This document shows, piece after piece, positions 6,565-15,200 of a stretch of DNA of 22,128 bases (its first letter is position 1; every line of letters starts with the position of its first letter). Where the stretch lies: NCBI GenBank assembly GCA_027858275.1, contig JAQIDA010000005.1, forward strand, positions 1 to 22,128. Reading direction: 5' to 3'. The stretch is from Candidatus Kapaibacterium sp. (GTDB lineage: Bacteria > Bacteroidota > Ignavibacteria > Kapaibacteriales > UBA2268). The translations under genes were made by a program, and so were the position numbers. The notes beneath the pieces were generated by a model, which worked only from the letters and a program-made list of their open reading frames with translations, was not told where the DNA came from and did not search any database.

Positions 6565-8694
6565 CTACTTCTTAAATCCGGACAACTCATTCACAATTTT
6601 CACAGTTTCAAACAGATAATAATCTTTATTCAAATTGCCGAGCCATTCTTCTCTGAGAGCGGTTTTTGTTGTATCGCCTTCCATGGCAGCTACATCAAAC
6701 GGGATCGAATATATTTCCATACCTAATGAGTCTTTGCCGATTATCTCAAATTTCTCAGCCGCTTTTTTGAATGCTTCCTTTTCATCAAAATATTTGCTTG
6801 AATTTAAAAACCTCATTGAATTATCACGAACTTTTTTCAGTCGTTTTGCGCTTTCGTCAATGAGGAGGAAAGTTGAATCGTTTGAAATTCTCGCAATATT
6901 ATTATTTCTCAGTTCTGCCAAATGAAGATCCTTTCCCCATTTAGTATACATTGAAGAAGCTACCTCGTCCCAAGGCAAAGGTGAATCAGTTTCCTTTTCG
7001 CCGACGTCGATATATTTATAATAATCCGGCAAAATAATATCCGGCACAACTCCCTTGAGCTGTGTGGAACTGCCGTTAATTCTGTAGAATTTCTGTATAG
7101 TCATTTTGATCTGACCAAGAGGTTTCAAATCATCATCCTTCGGGTTAAGAACTCTGTCGAGATCGAAGAATCTTTGAACAGTTCCCTTGCCGAATGTTGA
7201 CGGAGAACCAACAATAACGGCTCTGCCGTAATCCTGCATTGCCGCTGCGAAAATCTCTGATGCCGAAGCACTGTTGGAGTTAACCATAACCACAAGAGGC
7301 CCGTCATAAAGAATTGATGGATTGCGGTCACGAAGCACTTCAGTAGCACGGAATCGTGATTTGACCTGCACAATAGGACCCTGCTCAATGAAGAATCCCG
7401 CCATTTCGACAACGTCTTGCAAAGATCCGCCGCCGTTATTTCGCAAATCAAGGATCATTCGATCAACTTTTTGCTTTTTCAATTTAATAATTTCTTTTCT
7501 GATGTCTGAAGCGCATCTTCTGCCGCCGTTGTGTCTCATATCGAGATAGAATGACGGAAGCATGATATAGCCGACCTTAGAGCCGTCTTTGTTCTCGATT
7601 ATCACTGACTTGGCGTAAGTCTCGGAGATATTGACAATATCGCGGATAATAGAAATCACTTTGACAGCGCCGTCTATTTTTTTGATAGTCAAGCGAACTT
7701 CAGTCCCCTTTTTTCCGCGAATCAATTGCACTGCTTTGTCAAGACGCATATCAACCACGTCAACAGGATCTTCGTCACCCTGAGCGACTTTGAGAATTTT
7801 ATCTTTTGCCTTCAGCTCGCCCTGCTTCCAAGACGGGCTTCCGGGCATTATTTTGCTGACGGTAATATATTCGTCTCGTTGCTGCAAAACTGCTCCGATG
7901 CCTTCCAACTGTCCGGACATGCGAATATCGAAGTCCTCTTTGTCTTTTGGCGGGAAGTATTCCGTATGCGAATCATATATAGTTGTCAAAGCGTTAATAT
8001 AAGTTGAGAATCTGTCCGCAAGATCATATTTATTAAGTCTGTGGAACCAATCTTCATATCTTTTTCTGACTTTTTCGCGACTCTCTTCTTCCAATTCATC
8101 GAAAGTTTTGACCGTTACGGAAGTATCTTTGTCCTCTTCGGCTTTTTCCTGTATTTCAATTTGGTTGGCAATTCGAGCGAGTATTTCCAACTTCAAGGCT
8201 TTTCGCCAGATTTCTTTTAGCTCAGTCTCGTCCGCTGCGAAATCTCTTTTTTCAGGGTCAGTTTCGTAAGTCTCATCTTTTTTGTAATCGAAAGGATCGT
8301 CAAGCAAATCTTCGTAAAAGTTTTCGGCTTCTTTTGTTCGCGATTCCAATATCTCTACGGACATCTGAAAAAAGTTCATCGTTCCGCGCATGTATTCATC
8401 ATCAAGCAGGTTGCGATATTGATTCATAGTTGTAATATCCTCCTTCAGCAGAAAGCGCTTACTGTAGTCAATCCGCTCTAAATACAAGTCGAAGAAAGCA
8501 TTAGAAATACTGTCGTTCATATCAATCGGCGCATAATGAACTTCGCCGGAAGATTGATGAATCAGATTAGATATTATATGATTTTTCTTGTCAATATTAC
8601 TGTCGGAGAGTGAACACAGGAGAAAGAAAATCGCGATAAGCGATGTTATAATCAATGCTTTAAATTTCATAATAAATTGCCGTATATTTTGCAT
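6565..8694 (-). CDS. prc: Tail-specific (C-terminal processing) protease, S41 family
   Basis: This is a 709-residue periplasmic serine protease of the Prc/Tsp type, close to the roughly 680 residues of the E. coli enzyme. In the family it degrades proteins with exposed nonpolar C-termini and controls peptidoglycan hydrolases. A hydrophobic export segment is at about residues 12-29, without a proper lipobox. A helical N-terminal domain follows (FLDLYLERIDYSKRFLL-type, about 60-245). A PDZ domain (about 258-342) has GQLEGIGAVL, and the S41 core holds ILDLRNNGGGSL. The catalytic Ser is S477 in NSASASEIFAAAMQDYG, paired with Lys K503 in FGKGTVQ. A DUF3340-like C-terminal region follows. Neither ATG has a clear ribosome binding site. 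An in-frame ATG at 8670 would start MKFKALIITSL, an equally plausible signal peptide. The gene lies upstream of the propeller protein by 26 bases. Confidence 0.95.
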   Translation of the reverse strand: MQNIRQFIMKFKALIITSLIAIFFLLCSLSDSNIDKKNHIISNLIHQSSGEVHYAPIDMNDSISNAFFDLYLERIDYSKRFLLKEDITTMNQYRNLLDDEYMRGTMNFFQMSVEILESRTKEAENFYEDLLDDPFDYKKDETYETDPEKRDFAADETELKEIWRKALKLEILARIANQIEIQEKAEEDKDTSVTVKTFDELEEESREKVRKRYEDWFHRLNKYDLADRFSTYINALTTIYDSHTEYFPPKDKEDFDIRMSGQLEGIGAVLQQRDEYITVSKIMPGSPSWKQGELKAKDKILKVAQGDEDPVDVVDMRLDKAVQLIRGKKGTEVRLTIKKIDGAVKVISIIRDIVNISETYAKSVIIENKDGSKVGYIMLPSFYLDMRHNGGRRCASDIRKEIIKLKKQKVDRMILDLRNNGGGSLQDVVEMAGFFIEQGPIVQVKSRFRATEVLRDRNPSILYDGPLVVMVNSNSASASEIFAAAMQDYGRAVIVGSPSTFGKGTVQRFFDLDRVLNPKDDDLKPLGQIKMTIQKFYRINGSSTQLKGVVPDIILPDYYKYIDVGEKETDSPLPWDEVASSMYTKWGKDLHLAELRNNNIARISNDSTFLLIDESAKRLKKVRDNSMRFLNSSKYFDEKEAFKKAAEKFEIIGKDSLGMEIYSIPFDVAAMEGDTTKTALREEWLGNLNKDYYLFETVKIVNELSGFKK

Positions 8695-8848
8695 AATTTC
8701 GAATTCAGTTTTTTGTCATTTACTAATGAATAAAGACTCAAATAACGGTAAAATAGTGCCTCGAAGCGGAAAATAATCAGTATTGGAGAACTGTTTCAAA
8801 TCAGTAAAGACTATCGAAACAAAATTCTACATGACTGTATTCGACACT

Positions 8849-11158
8849 CTATATAAATTTTATCCTGACGTTGACGGTCGAAGAACGCCCCTTATCATCC
8901 GTACAAGTGATTTTAATTTTACTGTATTGCGGCTTGAAGAAAATCTTTTCTTCAGGTTTGCACTCGGCATAGAATTTATTGTTGATATACCAATAATGTC
9001 TGTTGGCACCCTGACAGGGAGCAGCTTGCAACAAAATCTCACGGTCGTTGCTGTCGTCGATCAGATAATCATAATCAGGGGAGGGGGATATGATCCTCGG
9101 GCTGTCGTCAGACTTTATCGCCGTGCACTTCGGATTGTGTAAAGGAGCTTGCTTAAAACTGATTTCATTGTTCAGAAACCACAGCGTCAAAGCGGGCTCA
9201 TATACAGGATAATCAACTTTAATATAGCCTAAGTCAGGCAGACATTCCGGACAGTATTGAATTGTGCTGTCTTCATTCACATATAATTTCTGATAGAGAT
9301 CACAGACTTTATTCGACGATTTGTTTTCGATATAAAAATCAGTCGTGAGTTTATCACATTTATTGGAGGGCAGCATTCCCGTCTCAGCACAAACCTCACG
9401 CTCGCCGGCGTACTCGGGATAGTGGAAATACTTGTTTTCCGGATCATAATCAATTGCGTTAAACAATCGGAACAGCAGAGGAACGGCAACCTGCGCGCCC
9501 GACAAATAAGGTGAGCCCTCGGCATTGAAATTCCCCATCCATACACCAATTGTATAATCAGGATTATATCCGATTGCCCAAGCGTCTCGTCGCCCGTATG
9601 AAGTCCCGGTTTTCCACGAAATCAGAGGCAGATTGGACAGAGCAACAAGATCAGCCGAAAAGTCGGGCCGGTCGTTACTGCTGAGAATTTGAGATGTGAT
9701 ATATACGGCATCTTCAGAAAAAATTCTGATACCGTTACTGTCCGCCGCCCGATCTGATCTATACCTCAGACTATATAATTTGCCGGCACGTGCCATTACG
9801 CTGTACAAGCGAACTAATTCCTCCAATGTCGCGCCGCATCCGCCCAGAATCAACGACAGTCCCATATCTTTGCTGCGTTTACTGATGTCGCCAAATCCGC
9901 TTTGCTCCAGAATACTTGTGTAATTCCCGATGCCGACTTTATGCAACAGTTTCACGGCAGGAATATTCAAAGACTGCTTCAAGGCATATTCCGCCGTAAC
10001 GGAGCCCTTAAATTTCGAGTCATAATTCTCAGGTGAATATCCGCTGAAATCAGTAGGGATATCAGATATACGGGACTTCGGCGTGATCAGTCCAAGATCA
10101 ATCGCATAAGCGAACAGGGGAGCTTTAAGCGTCGAACCGGGTGAGCGCAGGGATTGCACTCCGTCGACCTGCCCCAAAGCATAAGAATCATTGAAATCCG
10201 CTGAGCCGCAATAAGCCTTGACCGATGAAGTTTTATTGTCTATAACCAGAATCGCGCCGTTGCTGATTCCTCGAAATTTCATACTGTTTACATGAGCCCG
10301 CAAATGCTTCTCCGCAGTCAATTGAATTGACTCGTCGAGGCAGAGTTGAATAATATCATCTTTGCTTTTCGACTTGATAAAACGACAAAGATGCGGCGCT
10401 GAACTCGGGATCGTATGCCTGAAAGCATTGATCGCTTCATCGTCGGCATCACTCAGCAAAATCTTAGGGAATGTTTTATTCTTTTTGAAATAATTAATCA
10501 AACTTGTTCGTGCCGCTTTGGCATTCATCGGGTTTTTATCCGGACGCAATTTATTCGGATCGTTCGGAATTACCGAAAGCAGTATACACTGTGCCAAACT
10601 CAGCTTGTCCGGCGGGCGATTGAAGTAGATATAAGCCGCTGATTTCACGCCCTCAATATTTCCGCCGTAAGGCAGCAGACTTAAGTAGAGCTCCAAAATC
10701 TCATCTTTGGAATTATGCAGTTCCAATTGAAACGCCCGCAACATCTCTCGAAATTTATTAAAATAAGTTCTTTTCGCCGGCTCCGACAGCCTGACCGTTT
10801 GCATCGTAATAGTAGAGGCTCCGGATACTCTTTTACCGCTCGTGATATTAGAAAAAAACGCTCTGATTATCGAAATTGGATTCACTCCCGGATGATAATA
10901 AAACCATTTATCCTCTTTTTCGATCAATGACTTTTTTAAGTCCGCAGTTACTTCGTCAATTTTTGTTCGCATTCTCCACTTCTCATCCGAAGTCAGATAG
11001 GCGGAAAGCAGATTGCCTTTAGCCGAATAAACAGATTGCGAATATTCCGGGGCTTTGGGCAAAGGGAACAATGAATCGCAAATAAATATCGACACGATAA
11101 GAATCACTATCGCGCCGATACTTTTTTTAAGAGTTGTATTTTTTAGTTTTAGTTTCAT
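8849..11158 (-). CDS. pbpC: Penicillin-binding protein 1C (bifunctional glycosyltransferase/transpeptidase)
   Basis: With the start chosen here the protein has 769 residues, almost the length of E. coli PBP1C. It polymerises and crosslinks peptidoglycan at the outer face of the inner membrane. A membrane anchor lies at about residues 12-28. The GT51 glycosyltransferase domain shows E82 in EDKWFYYHPG, then GASTITMQTVR, KFREMLRAFQLE and ILELYLSLLPYGG. The transpeptidase domain has S342-T-L-K345, S396-L-N398 and K516-T-G. A cysteine-bearing C-terminal domain (YCPECLPDLG, HNPKC) matches the PBP1C-specific tail. The start is the ATG at 11156-11158, with AAAGGG five to six bases upstream. The frame stays open to 11269, but the extra 37 codons are made of the repeat at 11189-11237 and lack a signal, so they are rejected. 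It lies downstream of the alpha-2-macroglobulin gene, its usual partner, with a phosphoesterase gene between. Confidence 0.95.
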   Translation of the reverse strand: MKLKLKNTTLKKSIGAIVILIVSIFICDSLFPLPKAPEYSQSVYSAKGNLLSAYLTSDEKWRMRTKIDEVTADLKKSLIEKEDKWFYYHPGVNPISIIRAFFSNITSGKRVSGASTITMQTVRLSEPAKRTYFNKFREMLRAFQLELHNSKDEILELYLSLLPYGGNIEGVKSAAYIYFNRPPDKLSLAQCILLSVIPNDPNKLRPDKNPMNAKAARTSLINYFKKNKTFPKILLSDADDEAINAFRHTIPSSAPHLCRFIKSKSKDDIIQLCLDESIQLTAEKHLRAHVNSMKFRGISNGAILVIDNKTSSVKAYCGSADFNDSYALGQVDGVQSLRSPGSTLKAPLFAYAIDLGLITPKSRISDIPTDFSGYSPENYDSKFKGSVTAEYALKQSLNIPAVKLLHKVGIGNYTSILEQSGFGDISKRSKDMGLSLILGGCGATLEELVRLYSVMARAGKLYSLRYRSDRAADSNGIRIFSEDAVYITSQILSSNDRPDFSADLVALSNLPLISWKTGTSYGRRDAWAIGYNPDYTIGVWMGNFNAEGSPYLSGAQVAVPLLFRLFNAIDYDPENKYFHYPEYAGEREVCAETGMLPSNKCDKLTTDFYIENKSSNKVCDLYQKLYVNEDSTIQYCPECLPDLGYIKVDYPVYEPALTLWFLNNEISFKQAPLHNPKCTAIKSDDSPRIISPSPDYDYLIDDSNDREILLQAAPCQGANRHYWYINNKFYAECKPEEKIFFKPQYSKIKITCTDDKGRSSTVNVRIKFI

Positions 11159-11188
11159 TGTCCCTTTATATTCAAGCCGTATCTTCTT

Positions 11189-11237
11189 AAAACTCTCCTC
11201 CTGTCCTAGGAGGAGTACCCGAAGGGGGAGGTGGTTC
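11189..11237 (+). repeat. CT-rich palindromic repeat, copy A
   Basis: This lies in the pbpC leader. An eight-base stem, CTCCTCCT (11195-11202) with AGGAGGAG (11208-11215), is followed by CCCGAAGGGGGAGGTGG. The first 27 bases match, with four transitions, the minus strand of the hairpin at 12210-12248. The two copies are therefore inverted relative to each other around the metallophosphoesterase gene. Confidence 0.65.
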
Positions 11238-11260
11238 TCCTCTTCCGCCTTCAAGAAACT

Positions 11261-11294
11261 CGCACCCAAAGCAAAGAAACTTTGGACAAGTGCG
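11261..11294. repeat. Two-part hairpin in the pbpC leader
   Basis: CGCAC (11261-11265) pairs with GTGCG (11290-11294), and CCAAAG (11266-11271) pairs with CTTTGG (11280-11285), separated by a four-base asymmetric loop on one side. It lies between the metallophosphoesterase stop and the pbpC start. The pbpC leader (11159-11344) appears to consist mostly of repeat DNA, like the other gaps. No clear promoter is seen. Confidence 0.45.
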
Positions 11295-11344
11295 GAGCAG
11301 GCGACCGCTGGTCAAATCTTCATTAAAGGTTCAGCCAACATTCC

Positions 11345-12178
11345 TCACTCCAACTCAAAAATCGTAATCTCCGGACGGACATTGAACCTTACCTGCCACA
11401 GATGCCCCAAAGCACGATTGACATATAAAATTCTTCCGTCTTCCAAATCAATTTTCCCGGCTGAATACTTCTCGTTTCTTACCGGTAAGATCGGGGGATT
11501 CAAAAACGGGGGCTTGCATTGTCCGCCGTGAGTATGCCCGGCTAAAATCCATCCTTTGTAATTATCCCATACATTTATATCGCAGGCATCGGGATTGTGA
11601 CAAAGCAGAACGTTCGCTTTGTTTTCGTCATAATTACTGAGTGCAAGAGCCGGATCCATTTTTTTTGCCCAATAATCATCAACACCTATAAAGTTCAAAC
11701 CGTGCATTTCCGCTTGCTCATTCCTTAATATCGGTATTCCCGCGTCTGTCATAAGCTTTGTGACTTGTTCTGCGACTTCATCTTGCGACCAATTACGACC
11801 GTAGTCGTGGTTGCCTAGAATTCCGATTGTTCCCAATTTCCCTTTAACCGCATATTTCAAAACTTCTTTGAGCTGATCAAACTGTTTCTCATTTTCGTAA
11901 CTAATATAGTCTCCTGTATAGACCACAAAGTCCGGTTTCAATTTCTGAGCCTGAATAAAAGCATTAATAATAAATTTATAATCGAATCGGTTCCCGACAT
12001 GAATGTCACTGATCTGCATCATGGTTTTCCCCGCAAGCTTCAGCGGCAAATTCTTAATCGGCATTTTCACGTGAACGAACTCAAGCCAAAAGGGTTCAAC
12101 TTGCCAAGCATATATACCGATTGCAATTCCAATGCCCGATAATCCAATGATTCCATTCAAGAAATCCCGTCTGTTCAT
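11345..12178 (-). CDS. Tat-exported metallophosphoesterase, YkuE/YaeI-like
   Basis: This is a 277-residue calcineurin-like phosphoesterase. The N-terminus MNRRDFLNGIIGLSGIGIAI has a twin-arginine motif and a hydrophobic segment, so it is probably exported folded and stays membrane-associated in the periplasm. Metal-binding motifs are complete: D58-x-H60 (QISDIHVG), D90 (VYTGD), N123-H124 (GNHDYG), H194 (LLCHNPD) and H215-x-H217 (AGHTHGG). The C-terminal part (LNPPILPVRNEKYSAG, NRALGH) matches the YkuE/YaeI group, whose members act on phosphoesters of lipid or nucleotide type. The substrate here is not known. The ATG at 12176-12178 has GGGAG five bases upstream. A TTG four codons earlier overlaps that ribosome binding site and is rejected. 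It sits between the alpha-2-macroglobulin and pbpC genes on the same strand, suggesting an envelope role. Confidence 0.92.
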   Translation of the reverse strand: MNRRDFLNGIIGLSGIGIAIGIYAWQVEPFWLEFVHVKMPIKNLPLKLAGKTMMQISDIHVGNRFDYKFIINAFIQAQKLKPDFVVYTGDYISYENEKQFDQLKEVLKYAVKGKLGTIGILGNHDYGRNWSQDEVAEQVTKLMTDAGIPILRNEQAEMHGLNFIGVDDYWAKKMDPALALSNYDENKANVLLCHNPDACDINVWDNYKGWILAGHTHGGQCKPPFLNPPILPVRNEKYSAGKIDLEDGRILYVNRALGHLWQVRFNVRPEITIFELE

Positions 12179-12209
12179 TAAAACTCCCAATAGTAAAAAA
12201 TAAGTATCT

Positions 12210-12248
12210 TTTAAAACTCCCCTTCTAAAACAGGAGGGGAGTTTTAAA
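12210..12248. repeat. CT-rich palindromic repeat, copy B (possible terminator)
   Basis: A 14-bp stem, TTTAAAACTCCCCT (12210-12223) with AGGGGAGTTTTAAA (12235-12248), encloses an 11-base loop. It lies immediately downstream of the alpha-2-macroglobulin stop and 32 bases before the phosphoesterase start. Because the stem ends in A and T runs it could act as a weak terminator or attenuator on either strand. Its minus-strand sequence resembles copy A at 11189-11215. Confidence 0.65.
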
Positions 12249-12250
12249 GC

Positions 12251-15200
12251 TTATTCACCAATCCAACACTTGCCGCCGCCGTGAACCGATCTGAATTCAT
12301 TATCATACATAGCATCCGCGGAAATCGGCGGAAGATAGAAAACACCTTGATTCACTGCGCGAAGCAGATAGGAATAACTGCGCTCAGCCGAAGCGGATAA
12401 TTTTCCGAACAGAATCAATCTGTCGTCTCGGATGTCCATATGATCCGGTTTGAAAGTTGACATATTATTGTTGGTTCCGAGTCTGTTATTATCACTTAGC
12501 CGCGGATTCTCGATCTCGAATCCGGCAGGAATCAAGTCGTTAATCGCGATATTATCCGCCGAGCGATTGCGACCGGTCAGAGTGATTTCACAGACAACCA
12601 ACTGCCCCTGTGCGAACTTGTTATTAGTGATTTTCTTTCCCGAGGCATAATCATAGAAAATGCGCCGGACTTTCATTTCATTATCAATTTCCTTGATTTT
12701 TCCGTCATATTTCAGACCCTCACGACTCCAAAAATAATAAACTTCGCCTTTGCCTGAAGCTTTCAGCTTGATTTTAGCATCGCTGTTCAATTTCTTATCT
12801 TTGAGCGAAAGAGTCTTACCGCTGAAAGTTCCGATTTTCTTGCCGTCGGCATATATTCCTACTTTTGTTGTGCTGTTGTCCAAATTCTTTGCCGCTTTGC
12901 CGAGCGCGAGGAACACAAAAGAACGCTCCTGAGTGGAGTACATCTTGCCTGCGTTTTTCGTCAAATACCTGATGATATGGGGAATCTGAACATTGGACGG
13001 CTCAACTTCGAGCAGGACGTTGAGCATAATCGCATTAGCTCTGATTTCCGAATCGAAGCTGCCTCCCGTCAATCGCTTACTGCGTTCGGGTTTAAAAGAT
13101 TTCGGCAATATATCATAATAAGCGTTCCACTTGCCGGCCAGAGCGTAAGCCCCTGCCAATAAATATTTGGAATCGCCCGGCAGAAGATTGGGGCGCGCCT
13201 TATAATAATTCATCGTCGAAATATCCGCTTTGCCCGCCAGAGCCAGCACATAGAGAGAATAAATAATCTCTTTTTTTGCGATTTTTGTAATTGTCAAATT
13301 GCCGCCTCTATACCAATTGTAGTTGTATAGACTCTTATCCTTAGCTTTTTGAGCGAGGAACTTCAGCAAATCTTTCTTAACGGTTTTCGAAACGGAATAG
13401 CCTGCCTTTGAAGCCTCAGTCAGGAAATGAGCCGCGTAAACACTGCCCCACCAACTGTGATAGCTCCCGCCCTGCCAATATGACATCGCGCCGTCGTACA
13501 TTTGCATTGACTCAATTTTGCGTATTCCCTCTTTGATATAATAAGCAGGATTGCGGCGTCTGTATAAATCTGAAGCAACCGCTTTTGCCAAATCACCGAA
13601 ATAGAGCTGCGGGAACAGCTTTGAAACAGTCTGCTCGATACATCCGTGAGGATATCCCACGAGATATTTCAGATGTTTCGCGAATTTCACGGCAGGAAAT
13701 CGACTGATCGTCAAATTAGTATGCTGTGTCTTTTTGATGAAACCGTCCGGAATTTCCAATGTTTTTGTATTGCCGGATTTGATTGATCCCGCACCGGTTT
13801 CCGAAATTAGCGGAGAATTCGGGCGAATGCCTATATCAATTTTTTCTTTGACTTTTGCCGCGCCGGATGTTTTTATATTTATCACGGCATTGCCGATATT
13901 TTCGGCTTTGATCGCGAACGTCGTTTTTGCCGATCCGTTCGGGGCGATTGTGATTGACTGTGTTTTTTTGCTCGTAACTTTGAGCGGTCCTTCAACGCTG
14001 AGGTTGATTTTGATTTTCTTCGATTTAGACGTAGTGTTCATTGCCGTCACGGGCATAATCAGAGAGTCGCCCTTAGTCATAAATCTCGGGATTTGCGGCG
14101 CGAGAATAATATCATCCGCCACTTTCATATACTTATCCGCTGATCCGAAACGTGAACCTGAAACGGCAACCGCCATAATGCGAGCCTCCCCGTTGAACTG
14201 CGGAACAGTTACGGGTACAGTCACTTTTCCTTTGGAATCAGTCTTGAGAATACCGCTCCAAAATGCGAATAATTTGAATCTCTTTCCGGCAAACGGATTT
14301 GTGCGTTTCTTTAATTCCGACTTCATTTTGCCGTAGCCGCCGCCGGGAGCGGAACTCGCCAAACGAATTTCCGGAAGAAGCATCTTATAAATATCATAAC
14401 TGATTACACCGAGTGCACGTTTAGCGTACATATATTCATAAGGATCGGGAGTAGGGAAATTCTTGATTTGCAAAATCCCTTCATCGACCACAGCGAGAGT
14501 TACGTTTATGTTTTTTTCGGGCAGTGAAGTCAATGTGATATTAACTTTTCTGTTCGGTTTGATCTTTTTTGGTGCTTTAATTGTCAGCGGCAAAATATTA
14601 GATTTTTTCTCAACTTTTATGGAGGCGTAACCGTGTCCCACGAGGAAAGGCACATTACGATTGACAGAATGCTTCTTGAACAAAGTCGCGCTGATATAGA
14701 CATTCGGCATGAACTCGTCCTTGATCTCCAATTCAATTTCAGCCGATCTGCTTTTGTCAATATCAATATATCGATAGTCGAAAGTTCCCATGCGCTCGGT
14801 CGTGACTAACAATTTCCCGGCGAAAGGGCAGGTGAACAGGATTTTAGCTTTTTCGCCCGGCTCGTAAGATTTCTTGTCAGTGACAATCTCAACGCGTCCT
14901 TCTTTATCGGTCTCAAAGGAAGCCGCCGCTCCGGATGACCAACTATAAGCATAGAAATCAACAAATTGGAAATCTTTCTCGCCTTGTTTGTATATCTTCA
15001 ATTTATACATTCCGGATCGAGAAACTCGCACCGAAATATCCGCAGGCTTGCTGCCGAAAGTCATTTTTCTGTCCCAAACCGGAACTTCTTTGCGTTCCGA
15101 GGCATAGTAATAGTGACTGCCCCATCTGTTTTTGATCACAGTCTTCCATTCCATTCGAACAAGCTCAACTTTAGCTTTGAAGTTCTTAATCGCATGATCT

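Noticed and set aside
11055..11531. A plus-strand open frame spanning the pbpC leader
   Set aside because: It overlaps the 5' end of pbpC, repeat DNA and the 3' end of the phosphoesterase gene, and has no recognisable domain.
12179..12190. Upstream TTG start giving the phosphoesterase four extra residues
   Set aside because: The TTG-GGA-GTT bases form the GGGAG ribosome binding site for the ATG at 12178, which directly begins the twin-arginine signal.
13734..14336. A 200-codon plus-strand open frame
   Set aside because: It is antisense to the alpha-2-macroglobulin gene, whose frame is confirmed by motifs on both sides including the thioester site. Its apparent hydrophobicity is a by-product of the opposite strand.
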